From: Emmonsiellopsis sp. PD_33
Lineage: Eukaryota; Ascomycota; Eurotiomycetes; Onygenales; Ajellomycetaceae
Assembly: GCA_032988165.1 (NCBI GenBank)
Contig: JANTQF010000079.1
Location: forward strand, 1 to 64,000
Reading direction: 5' to 3'
Length of the DNA: 64,000 nt
Of the stretch, positions 32,713 to 43,843 are shown in pieces; the first letter of the stretch is position 1; each line of letters opens with the position of its first letter. The notes below the pieces were generated by a model, which searched no databases, was not told the origin of the DNA, and saw nothing but the letters and a program-made list of their open reading frames with translations. Made by a program: the position numbers and the translations under genes.

Positions 32713-32735
32713 GGCGCGCGCAGGCGCGCCGCTGA
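32713..32735 (+). repeat. Candidate Helitron 3' terminus: GC hairpin followed by CTGA
   Basis: GGCGCGC at 32713-32719 and GCGCGCC at 32724-32730 form a perfect 7-bp stem with loop GCAG. CTGA (32732-32735), a CTRR-type end, follows one base later. Helitrons end with a short hairpin near CTRR on the strand that encodes RepHel, which matches here. Against it: the next base is A rather than the T expected at the usual A/T insertion site, and the hairpin is closer to the end than usual. Confidence 0.45.
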
Positions 32736-32814
32736 AGACGGATCTTGTATATATATATAATGTCCCTATCCTACCTATCCTCATTCATTGCGTTGTTGAG
32801 ACAAAAAACATATG

Positions 32815-35800
32815 TCATCGATCCCGCTTCCCAAAAACAATACCCTCATCTTCAGATCCAGATTCATCCTCATCCTCATCATCACAGTCATATTTCAATT
32901 CGTCATCATGAGATTTATTATCGTATTGGGCGTTTCGCGCTGTCACCGTATCCCCCGTACGAAGCAATGGCGGCACAACCTGGCCCGGACCGCCATCGAG
33001 CTCCTTCTCCCGGTCTGCTTTGTATGCGTAGAAGCCTTCCGCTGAGAGCGAAGATGCACCCGAGATCACGGATGGGATGCTGGGATGGGACGCACAGTGC
33101 GACATTCCACTGTTAAGCTCGTCTGCGGATGAGGAGGACATGGTGAGCGCGGATGGCGGGGAAGTCATTGGTTCTCCGGGGGGGTATCGATCGGGTTCAG
33201 CTGGGTCCCTGGCCATATGATGCCATTCCATGTCTTTGGGAGGAAGCGGTTCGCGGTCAGGCAATGAAGCTGGATCGGTGACGTGTTTCTGGAGTGCCGG
33301 GGGAGGATGAACTTGGTCTTGTAGTTGTGACCGTTGTCGGCGGAGGGTATCCCGTGCAATGTGGAAAGATTCAACCGAGGAATCGTGGGGTTGTTGGTAG
33401 GACTGGGACCGGCGATGTGGTGTGGCCGTGTTCATTACAACGGGATTGTCATGGCTTTGCGACGATACTAGAGAAGTGGAAGATGCCTCTCGAAACAAAT
33501 CAGGAGATTGAACTTGGCCGGTAGCAGAAGCAGTGGTAACTGCGACGACGGGGTTAGAATGACCATCACTCTCTACAGATAGCCGGTCAGTAGACCGAGA
33601 TCTATCGCGGCGCCATTCACGATTTTGCAACCCCCTTGCCAAACGACGTCCAGCCCCGCCGAAGATACCGCTGATGCTCGACGAACTAATCGTTTCCGAA
33701 TTCGGAGTAGTTGCTTTAGGTTGGGATTGAGGTACGTTTGTATTCAACGGTCTGATGGTCTTGACAGAGGCAGCAGTGGAAAAATTCGAAGATGCTCGCT
33801 CTGGGTGGTCGGGCCGGTGTCCTTGGTCGCCAGACTGTGATATTGAACCGGTGTTGCTGCTAGTTCTGAAAAACCCACGCTCCTCCGTTCCATCAGGACT
33901 GGCAAGGACGCTGTGCGAAAGCGGGTGTTCACCCTCCCTGGTCGTCGACCTTGTAATAGTCGAACGGCACGGTTCTTCGTCCGCTCCCCTCAGACTTTTC
34001 CTTCTGCTGTCACGGAAAGCCTCCTTTCCAACGGTTACGCTGCTTGAAGACGAGGTAGAATACATTGATTCGGAATTGGCTGAGCTGGTCGCTCTTTTTC
34101 GTCCTTCCTTCGACCGACCAAAAAGAGTATCGCTCCATCTAGCGACATTTGACCGAACACGTTCGATAAAAGGCATTTTGGCGATGGCTCTAGTGACTTC
34201 TTCATTGGAGACCTCAATCCGCTTGCCCTTGCTTTGATAGCTAGGATCAGTTGTTTCGATCCATCGTTCCCGATCAGGAATATCGCGAAGCACCCAGGGG
34301 TGATGCTTAATCTCTTTCAAGGTGATGCGCTTTGTAGGATCCTTGGTGAGCAGCCGCCTCAGGAGATCACGCAGTTCATCATCGACATCCTCATAGGCGA
34401 GCTCATCTTCTGTCCGCTTGTTGCTATTCATCACCAGTTGAGGCGCCGATGAGCGAGCAGACGAGGGCTCTACTTCCACTGCCTTTAACCGTTTGCTCGG
34501 AATGAAAACATCGTGCTTTACAATGTTTTGAAATAGACTAAACTCGTCATCGCACACGAACGGGAGCCGTCCGTATATCATGCCATAAAGAGTGACGCCC
34601 AACGACCAAACGTCGATCGCACCTGTGATCTTTGGGACCTTTCCAATCGCGTTTTCAAATTCGTTCCCAGTATAGCAGAGTTCTGGAGCATAGAATGCTG
34701 GGGTTCCAACAGTTTTCGAAAGTTCTCGAGCATCGTCCAATTCAGTAGCATCTGTTTCCGTGACCCGCTCTTCCTCCTCGTCCCGAATGGGTCGCCCAAG
34801 ATACGAGACACCAAAGTCAGATATCTTTACCCGGCGGTTTCCTGTAACAAGAAGATTTGCCGGCTTGATATCGCGATGAATGATGCCTTGATAGTGAAGG
34901 TATTCGAGACCCAGCACGGAATCTCGGAATGCACGTCGAGCTTCAGCCAGGGTAAGACATGGGACATATGACATGTCGTCGTCGTCCGATAGCCAGTCTG
35001 ATTCTGAACCAAAATGGCTGGAGACACTGCTGTACCGACGTTCAAAGATTAGGTCCTGTGCGTAGGGACCGTACATGCTTCCTTCGACTGCAGCCAGGGA
35101 AGTATCCTGTAATCTGCTGTCTAGATCGCTAGCTGACGTGAAGGAATGGCTGGGGGAAGCGTGGTGTGCGGAATTATCCTGCTGGGTAGGTGGTATCTCA
35201 GGACCATCCTCTTCATCGGATTCTCCGCCGTGTTCTAAACTCCATGCAGGAACCCCTGAGAACTGTGCAGCCGTCAATTGCTTCTTTTTGCGAGATATTT
35301 GCCGTTGGTGCCGCCGTAGCTGTGACCGTCTGACAAACTGTTGATTCTCCTCTATGAAGGAGGGAGATTCGGGAATCCCCCGTTTTTCTCGCTCTAGTCT
35401 GCGTTTGTCCACAACCACAATTTCCCTTAGGCCCTTTTTGCGCCATACGATCTCTCCGTTCTCCACGTACTCGAGTACGATAAAAACTTTTTGTTGATTT
35501 GGATCGTCAATGACCTCGAGAAGACTGACGACATTTTCATGCCTTGCCTTTTTGAGGATGGCAACTTCTTTCTTGACTTTGTCCTCAGGATTTCCAAGCT
35601 TTCCTAATCGTCGACGTTTCGAGTACCTCTGTACGATCTTGATGGCGACTTTCTTGCCGGTTTCAAGGTGCCTTCCGAGCTTAACCTTACCATGCTCGCC
35701 CCGACCTAGCTCATCGAGAACTTCATATTCATTGATAAGTTTGTTGCCGGTAACCATGTCACGGTCAACTTCAACGGTGTGGGTTCTACAAGGCCATGTG

Positions 35801-36671
35801 AGAATACAATCAAATTAAGGGAATAACAGAATCACACTCACTCTTTTGGTTCCTGAAGATGAGTAGGATGTAGGTAGGAGATAGAAGGGCGGCCCTCGGC
35901 GGATTTTGGAGAAGATGATTGGGAACTATGAGGAGAGAAAAGTCCAGGGCTAGAAATAGGAGTGTTTCCGGCTGTTCGGGCGCCGTTACTGCGGTAAGCG
36001 GCTTCTCGAGAAGGCCAGGACGGACCTGAAGAAGCAGTTGATGAATGATACTGTGAAGGATAGGAGCTCCGGGAACGGAGATGTGGGTAATAACGGGCGT
36101 GGCGGGTTTGGGATTGAAGGACTGCGTAGGATTGGTCGGGATAGACTGGGAAGTCGCCCATAGAATGGCCAGCACGGTGCGAAGGAGTGGGATGCTCCGA
36201 TAAGGGGCTTAGGGGAGGGTGGGCCGGATCTGCAGCTCTTGCAGCTGACGAATGTTGTGACGGCGATGTGCCGAAGTAAGAATTCGAATGTTCGGGCCCG
36301 GGTTCCAAACCGGCGTGATCTGCTAACGAGAGTAATGAGCTCGACGAAGTATTGGTCGAAGAGCTCCTGGATGCAGTCGACGAGTGTGGACGGAGTGGGA
36401 AGATCTGAAGCCTCTGGGCTAGACCACGGCGTTCCTCTAGCCTGCCATCGGTGTGTGTGCTCCTCTGGCGGGCTGTGCCACCCGATATCTGTCTCGAAAT
36501 CGGGCCACTTGTGACGGAGGACCTCCGTGACCTTGATCTCCGGCCTGCAGTATCTGAGCTTTCCTGGCGCTCTAGAGGGGAGGAGCTGTCGATTGACTGG
36601 TGCGACCCCCGCCGACCTCGGTCATCCCACTCGCTTGGAGCCCTGACGGGCAATTTTCCTGACGAATCCAT
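32815..36671 (-). CDS. cmkC: CaMKK/Ssp1-like serine/threonine kinase (CmkC-type)
   Basis: Two exons, 35842-36671 and 32815-35785, with a 56-bp intron (GTGAGT...TTGTAG); 1266 aa. The splice restores PKETHTVEVDRD just before the kinase domain. Kinase motifs: GRGEHG (304-309), AIK with K326, HRDIKPANLL (D582), DFG (600-602) and the activation loop SKTVGTPAFYAPELC. About 160 residues (roughly 392-555), basic then acidic and Ser-rich, are inserted between the hinge and the HRD helix. Both the N-terminal 290 and the C-terminal 450 residues are Ser/Pro-rich and probably disordered. Related kinases (fission yeast Ssp1, Aspergillus CmkC, yeast Sak1/Tos3/Elm1) activate Snf1/AMPK-type kinases. The exact orthologue is inferred. 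The stop codon is about 100 bp from the CpG-free Helitron tract. Confidence 0.87.
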
Positions 36672-39600
36672 CGCTCAACTGGGTTGTGTTTGCGGAGTGC
36701 CCCCAAGACTTGAATTCCGGGGAGCACACTTCTTTCCTCGCTATCGTCGTACTCGCGAGAACGTGGGGCCGTTCGAGTCAAAGTTATGAGAACGGGAAGA
36801 GAGACATGGTACAGCCACCATTCCTTTTCAGCGAACCAGAATGCGGGTGGTATGCCTCATTCCTTCATCTTCTCGTTCGTCGCGAGGGGTAGTAGGCCAG
36901 CTATCTAGCCCTGCAATCGAAGAGGGACGGGGTGCTCAGCAGCACATTTAATGCGGCGGCGATGAAAGTTGAGTTGACTGCTTCCCGAACAGTCAGACCA
37001 GGAGGCGAAAAACGGGTTATTCGGATGCGGAGTCCGCGAGCTAGTGCAGACGGGCAATCGATGATAGCGGAAGGCGGCCTGGGGGCAATGCGAGGAGGAT
37101 AGCACAGACGGAGGGTGATTGTCCTGTAGACAGCGAGGCTCAACAGGCGGAGTGGACGGAGGACAAAACTGGCAAGGAAGGATGCGGCGAACCAAGATGG
37201 CAGAACGGACGACAGAAAGCAGCAGGCAACAAGGACTGGGTATACGGGCCGACACAAGAACGGTGCGTGGACTGGCGGGTAGCGATATGGGACAGCGGAC
37301 AGCGGATAAGAATGCAGAGATATGGCGTGGATGAGGATGAGGTTGACGGTGGACGTTGATGTCTGGCGGAATGAAATACTGGCGGGTGGAGGGAGTCAGT
37401 ACGGTAACGATACGCATGTAAGATTGGGCGTCACGGCCCGTATTGTGTACTGGAGGGCCGCTAAGTTGCAGGGGGGGCAGCCCTGGCCGTTCAGTGGTGG
37501 CTGAGGCCGCGGGCCCGTTTTGCTGGCTGCCAGGCCGCGGGCTTGGCGCAGGCGGACCCTCGCCCGTACCGCCTGTGACAGCCGCTAGTAACTTTGCGTA
37601 TTGATACTCGGCTGCTGTTTCTTCTCTCTTCATCGCATCATCGTCGACTTCTTCTTCTTCTTCTTCTTCGCCTCCTCGACCCTGCTTTCTGGCCACCGTT
37701 GGAAGTCGTCTTACAAGCCAATTCTCCGCTGCCAGACCGGTGGGTGCAATCCCCTTTCTACAGACTTTTTTCTCTCTCTTAACTTACGCTGTTTCCACGC
37801 CATACAAGCGGCCCTGCGGTATCTCCGTGTCTCGCGCCGTCTGTTGGCTGTCTGGTTGCACGGCTGGGCAGTGGGCACAAACCAGGGAAGCACTGACCAC
37901 GGTAACTGTGGCCGCTAGCTGTCTCGGGCAAGGGTCCTTGGCTTCGTCCAAAAAGTTGGCCACCACATACGGGAACTGGCGAGGGAATGGATAGCGGGCT
38001 GGGGGGCGGCCCTTTGATTTCCGTGAACCATGAATGAACCTTGGAAGCTCTGATGCAATGTGCCTGCTCACCTTTATCGTGGAAAGGCAATTGTCGTACT
38101 CAAAGCTTGACGATTGTTGCCACAAGTTGGGCGCTCCATTCGCCAGTCAAGAACCCTTGTGAAATGCATGATGCTGAAGGGGGAAGTCCTCCTCATCTAA
38201 TCCCAAGAAACAGGGTCCAGGGATATTGCGATGCTTTGCATGTCATTGGCACTCTGACAAAGATAAGAGTTTATTTCTTACGCGACAGGGTTTATGCATG
38301 CGATGTGCAAACCTAGGTTTTACGGTCCCTGGGCGTTGACGCTGTTAATGGTGTTAGGCAAATAATAACTTGAAAGGAAAAAAATTTCGCTATCTTAACG
38401 AACGCTCATATTGACACCAATTCCGGACCGATTTTTTTCGATGTCTTCCCAAATAATCTCGCCTACGGCCATTGTCGCGACTCTAACTCCGTTCCTCCCG
38501 AATACCGGGCCCATCTTCATCAGAAGAGCGAGGTTCAGAGATTTTGTTGAATCTATCATTCTAACATGCTATTACCGAAAACGGACATCTGCTTCAACAG
38601 CCTGCATTGCATGTCGCTCGCATCTTCCGGGCATACATACATGACCCGTGAAAAACCAGCCTCGCACAGCATCCTTCAGAGCAACAGCAAACCGTGATGA
38701 CCTAAATATTTTGACAACACCCAATCTCTTTCATGTGGATTGTGGAATGAATCTCTCCCTGCCGTTCCTGGCATCTCGTTGCTCATACACCCTCGTATCT
38801 TAGCATTCTCGGTGTCAAAATTCAGTGATAAGTGGGTGCAATAAGTTAGGCGCCAAAACATCCTTGGTATAATCCTTGGTCAGTACTTAATATATTCATT
38901 TGATATTGGCTTTGTTTGCATCCTTACAAGTCGAGAAAAAACTAAAAGACGAAACGCAAAATGCTAGTAACTTTTTCGATGTTATCTTGCTTGAAGCAGG
39001 GGACCAAACTTATTACCCTATCTAACTTTTCCATTGTATTATTACTCCAAGAAAACTGACTCCCCCTTCCAGCCCAAGGACTAGCTCTACTAGAATCTAG
39101 TCCAAATTTGGACGCGACTCGCAGTCTCCTGTAACTGGTCCCCCAGTGACAGGACAGTTGATAGGCCCCATTACCGCCGTGGCGCGCGGGCTTCCATGAA
39201 GGACTGCTTTATGAGGTCTAGCGTACGCCTTTGACGCTATTTTCATCCACCCATTCCGCCCTTTATCTGCATTCCCGGAACCCAAATCAACGAAAACCAA
39301 CTTGTGGTTTTTGGCTACGGTCCATGTGCCGTGGATTGCGATGATCTGGGACAGCCGTGACGGGCCACGCTGGGGTAATTATGGACCATGGCTGTTCCGA
39401 GGACTAGGCTATTGGTCTTTTTGTCAGGTCTGACTGAGCCCTTGGATATGGGAGGCTACGGATATTATGTACTGGTTATGGATCAGATAGAGGGATTACA
39501 TGCATACCAAGATCGACTCTACCCTCAAAGACCGAACCTTGGAAGCCTTTCGATAACTACAAGCCACCGGCTAATGCAAACAACGAAAGGTCCGATCAAC

Positions 39601-42600
39601 TGCGTGCAGCAAGTGAGAGCCTTTAATTATGCCATAATAAAGTTTCAACAGGCCTAAAGATAAGGAGATTGTCCTTGACACAAACAAGGGGCGAGAAAAG
39701 GATAATTAATTGGGCAAAACTACAAACAACAAAGAAACCCAATCATAGCTCCATGGAAGCGTAACATACGCCATAAAGTATAACTATATACTTATCTAGA
39801 CCTACCGTTATTCCAGGAGCAGAGTAGAAAGAGACCAGGAAGGAAATCCATATATCTTCATATGTCCCATCCATATCCATATCCAAGAAGACATTTAACG
39901 GAACCCCCCTTCCCTACTGTACCCACCTGAAAACCACAGGTCTAACTGCCCACATCTAACCTTAATGTCTAAATGGTGAACTAACCCTCCCTTCCCTTCC
40001 CTCCACGCACAGGCACGAACTACGGGCCGCTTGCACTGGTAGAAATTAGATAATTAGTAAAATAGACCAGACTTTATAGGTATGTGAAGGAGAGCTGAGC
40101 TGGTTTGAATTGGAATCTTTATCACTATAAGGACTGGGACTGGGACTTGGAGGATGAATGGGATTTCCTTGATATCCTATCTGCTATTCTTTGTACTCCG
40201 TAATATATATGTGAGAGGATCCCTTGATAGGAGGTAGGTTAGTTATGTAGTTATTCATGAATAAGATTGGCACACTATGTAATGCTTTATAACAAATCTT
40301 TCTAACAGTTCTTCTCTGATAAGGGCTAAGGCACCCACCCCCTTTTCATCCTCTGCCAGTGAGAAGATAGATATAAGTTACTTACCTAGGCTTTTTTCAT
40401 ATGCTAGTATCTAACCTAACCTAATCCTTCTCTTTAAAAGTTAAGCCTCTCTCACAGCTGAAAAATTTAAACTTTCTAGAAAAAAACTAATAAAAGATTC
40501 TCTTGGTTATGATAGTATTAAAAGGGGGTCTATCATCAGGAGAGGAGAATGCATGTTATTTCCTTTTTCCTACTGTTTTTCATGTGGAAGTATGTACATA
40601 CGGAGTACATACATAATCCTTCGTCTCGGAAACAATTTCACAGGTGATGGATCGATCTAGGGAATGATGATGACACCAATCGCCTATGCCAAAGGAAAAA
40701 GAGGGAAGCTTGGATCCTCTGCTTCGTCGCCGTTTTTATACAAGATGGATAATGCCATTGGCGGCAAAGCTCTGATATGAGCATAGATGGCAGACGTTGC
40801 AACTTTGGGGTGCAAACTTTCCTGCCCTACTCATTAGTCGTCGTTGTCGATGCCTGATTGAAGATATGTAACTCGGAATGGCTTTGATTCGCGAGGTTGT
40901 GAGAATTCCTGCCTAATGGGAAAAGGGGCTGTAGTCGTCTCTTCACGGTCACTGATCTAGATAATCGACAAAATGCATTAAAGGCAAGGAGGTCGAAGGT
41001 CCTTTTGCAGATCTACAAAATATCCGATAGTCCCTGGAGAGATTCAAGCCCTTTTCTTGAAGCTAGGAATTAGATAGCGAGGTTAAGAGGTGCAAAAAGG
41101 GGTAAGGATGAGGTGGGGTCGGGAGGCTGATGTCAGAGGAGTTGTATGGTACAGGCCACAAAATACCGAGCGTAATGGTCCTGTATTGTCCATACTGCAC
41201 GGTACAGACGGACTCTGCACTACTCGGTGCATCGCCGAGCCTTCATGAAATGGGCGGAGTGTGTCCATCCTGAGCCAATCACGAAGATGAGCATCCTGTT
41301 TGCTGCAGTCTTGGCTTGTTTGGTTCAACTTGCCCCCTCTGTAGTTTTTCTTTTTCCCGCGGTCGAGCCTCTTGCTAAATTGGTGGACTTTCTGTAAGGA
41401 AGGGAGCTAACCTTCTTTTGTCCTGTTTGGCCTGACTCGTTCTTGTTTGAAGTTGGCGTTTTTTATTTTCGGTTTGGAACTCGTGAGGTCTGGCGATTTC
41501 TTTTGCTTTTTTCTGCGCTTTTTTAGTGTCCGCTTTCTGGGCATCCATATCGAAGATGCAGCCTCCTCATTGCTCGACGAGCGTGCTGTCGATCGCCTTT
41601 GTGGAGATGATGTTCTGGTGTTTTGAAGCTAGTATTGGTGTATGTCGCAAACTGGTATTCTGCAGAGCACAACCCTGTCCTTTCCGATTTCTTGCGTTTT
41701 CCACTTTGCATGTTTTCTGTGTGTGTGTGTTTATCTGATAAATGTGATGTGTCATATTTCCCTCTGTACTACTGGTTGCACAACATTTCCGGAAAATATT
41801 TGTGCAGCGTATCCAGCATTAAGAACCCAGGATGGGCAAAGTAATCGAAGCCTCAAGGCCGAAGTCGTCACGTATGCGTATTTCGTAAGAGGGAGGCAAG
41901 CTACTAGTTAGTCATGCGAAGCGCATTGCGAGGGCAAGTTTTTCCGCTGGAAGGCATCTTGTGATTTTAATTTGTCAGTGCGTTTTCAAGCCTTGAGGTC
42001 ATTTATGGGAAACTCTAAGGTCTGATCCACACTAGGCGCGGTGCGTCATGGCAGTCAAGGGACCAACCGAATCATGGAGTGCTTTGCATTAATTTCTGCC
42101 TTGCCGAAGTTGCCGTGCCATCACGCATTTGTAGGCTTGGAAGCTGCTGAGATACCTTGCCCCTGCAGAAGGAGCTTGTTTTGCTTGAATCTCTGGCTTG
42201 CAATCCCCTACATACACGACACCGATAGAAACTTGTCCATCTCTCGGTTAAACCCGAAAGAGGCTCTCAGGCAAATCAGGGATTGGTATCCTTTGAAAAG
42301 CACTGCGGAAAACCCTCCTCCATACATGGTGACCGATAATGGTAGGGGAGAGCCATTATGTTGTATGAGTAGGTGTAGTCACTCTTTTGAGAGGACATTT
42401 CCTTTCAAGACTGAAAGCAAAGGGCATTTGATGCTGACAGCACTTTCAACATAGCCTGTTCACTTTGATAGGATTCTGTAGTCTCCCTCCAACCGTTGCC
42501 ATGCACCTTCACATGCTCAAAAGGGACTGAAGCTGATAACTGTGTAAATTCAGATGCATGTGGATGTGCATGACTCTCCCCACCTAGTTTGAAGCAGTTA

Positions 42601-43843
42601 GAATAGACTGGTCTGCATGGTGGCCTTGCCCCAAGCCAATTCGGATAATGATAAAGTTCTGGTAGAGAAGGTCATTCATACACATCCGTGGGTTGGGTTA
42701 GCAGGGGGCTAAGTCAGTACATACAGATGCAGCTTTTGCAATGGAGGGAAGCCTACTCCGTACTCCGTAGCTTGAGGCGGATTGCAAGAGTCGGTCAAGC
42801 CTGTGTTATTCAGGGTTCACCACATACCGGAGCTGAGAATTAGGAAGAAAGGGTCCAACACTCCACCAAGCTCCAGCCCTGGGCGCCACGAATGGTGGTG
42901 CCAGGATGTTCGCACTGCCATTCGATATGCTCACATGAACCCCAAGCTTGGCACTGGGAGGAGGGCTCTTGAAAGGTACCAACAGAGAGGACTGTCCGCT
43001 GCTGATTCTCAATTATTATTATGGGACCAAATTTGTGTATCAGGCTGTAATCCTTACGAGTTCATGGCTGGCTACCGATCCTGATGCGCAATTGTTGATC
43101 ATCCGCTGTGGAGGGTGAATTGCGAACGAAGAAGGGGTGGGAATGAGCCGAATAGTGTGTTCACATACACCCTTGTTCGAACCCTGCAGCGGCTGCTAGT
43201 AGTCCTGGTATTATGCTGATCTTTGCGTGGACAGGTGCGTATGCCGAATACGTACACCACCAGGTGAATGAAGGGGATGGAAGTTCCAAGGTTGCCTTGT
43301 TGCGCAGTCGGAAGAAGAGTTCATGGCAGGCAGGTCGTTACTGCGGAAAATTGTAGCTCCGAAACATCCTAGTTAGGCCTAGCGGATTTAGACCGTGCGC
43401 CGCTATTCCATTTCAGTCCACGCCAAGGAAGACGTCACGGGACTTAGCCGTCGTTGCTCGGCAACCGCGTCTGTTGTCAACATCGTCATCGCCTGCACGA
43501 CAGATCCGAGCTCTCACCTTCGGATAGCTGGAGAATCGAGATTGCAGGCGAGTCTCCACTTTGTTCCGTGCTCCAGATTCCCCTCTGCATTGACTCTCGA
43601 AAGAGGGGTTTATCATATTCCTGTTTCCCTGCCGCCCGCCATCGTCTCCTCACCCCTCCTCGCCCCGCATAGTATCATATATGCCTTGACGTGTCATCGC
43701 CAAAATCGAACAGATTCATTTGACCAGATTTAGACAACCTGAGATCTGCAATTAGACTGATTGTTCATCATCAATGTCGTTTTGTTATTCCTCGATGGTG
43801 CGATAGGCTGCCAAGTACCTACATTTGGGCGCTGGGGGACATC
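36672..43843. other. 7.2-kb divergent intergenic region without a recognisable gene
   Basis: It lies between the kinase start (minus strand) and the kelch gene start (plus strand). CpG is normal, so it is not the mutated repeat type. Open frames up to about 260 codons near 36905-37696 lack an ATG start, overlap on both strands and look compositional. Others (38411-38644, 39388-39657, 42041-42454, 42782-43084) have no motif. Simple repeats are CTT (37648-37669) and GT (41719-41731). The word TACGGAGTA or its complement occurs near 40195, 40604 and 42762. It may hold long promoters, leaders or noncoding transcripts. I see no tRNA or rRNA. Confidence 0.5.

Larger units (their letters stand above)
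24452..32714. repeat. AT-rich tract of 8.26 kb with no CpG dinucleotide
   Basis: Reading the tract line by line I find no CG dinucleotide between the ones at 24450 and 32715, while the genes on both sides are full of them. TpA is very common, and TAG/TAA/TGA codons break every frame. The content is a decayed Helitron plus low-complexity flanks. The pattern points to heavy cytosine-to-thymine mutation of repeats (RIP-like) or long-term loss of methylated CpG. 24452-25990 holds no recognisable gene, only pyrimidine-rich, TA-rich sequence with short repeats such as TTGAGAGCTRAG-like units near 25390-25440. Confidence 0.9.
25991..32735 (+). mobile_element. Degenerate autonomous Helitron (rolling-circle transposon)
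   Basis: The plus strand encodes, in order: a cysteine-rich N-terminal section (25991-27670), a Helitron Rep domain (about 28068-28990), a Pif1-type helicase (about 29760-30840) and a separate downstream ORF (31208-32461). Identification rests on the HUH-type context EYQKRGLPHL, the KYLHKYITKG tyrosine motif and a Walker A-like GLSSTGKTF followed by IIWNETSM and GDFQQTLP. All are standard in fungal Helitrons. The 5' end was not located. The proposed 3' end is the GC hairpin and CTGA at 32713-32735. The element is dead because of many nonsense codons. Confidence 0.82.

Noticed and set aside
24452..32714. Interpreting the AT-rich tract as a centromere or mitochondrial insertion
   Set aside because: It encodes recognisable Helitron motifs in a continuous phase, and its Helitron content explains the tract. 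No mitochondrial genes are seen.
36905..37696. Open frame of 263 codons on the minus strand upstream of the kinase
   Set aside because: Its first codon is GTG, not ATG. The composition is Pro/Ser/Arg-like antisense of a GC-rich leader, overlapping frames exist on both strands, and no family is recognised. More likely 5' leader of the kinase.
42041..43084. Two open frames of 100-137 codons in the long intergenic gap
   Set aside because: No recognisable domain and no plausible exon chain. Length is compatible with chance.
43160..43200. GTTCGAACCC resembling a tRNA B-box near 43175
   Set aside because: No T stem, anticodon arm or acceptor arm can be folded around it.
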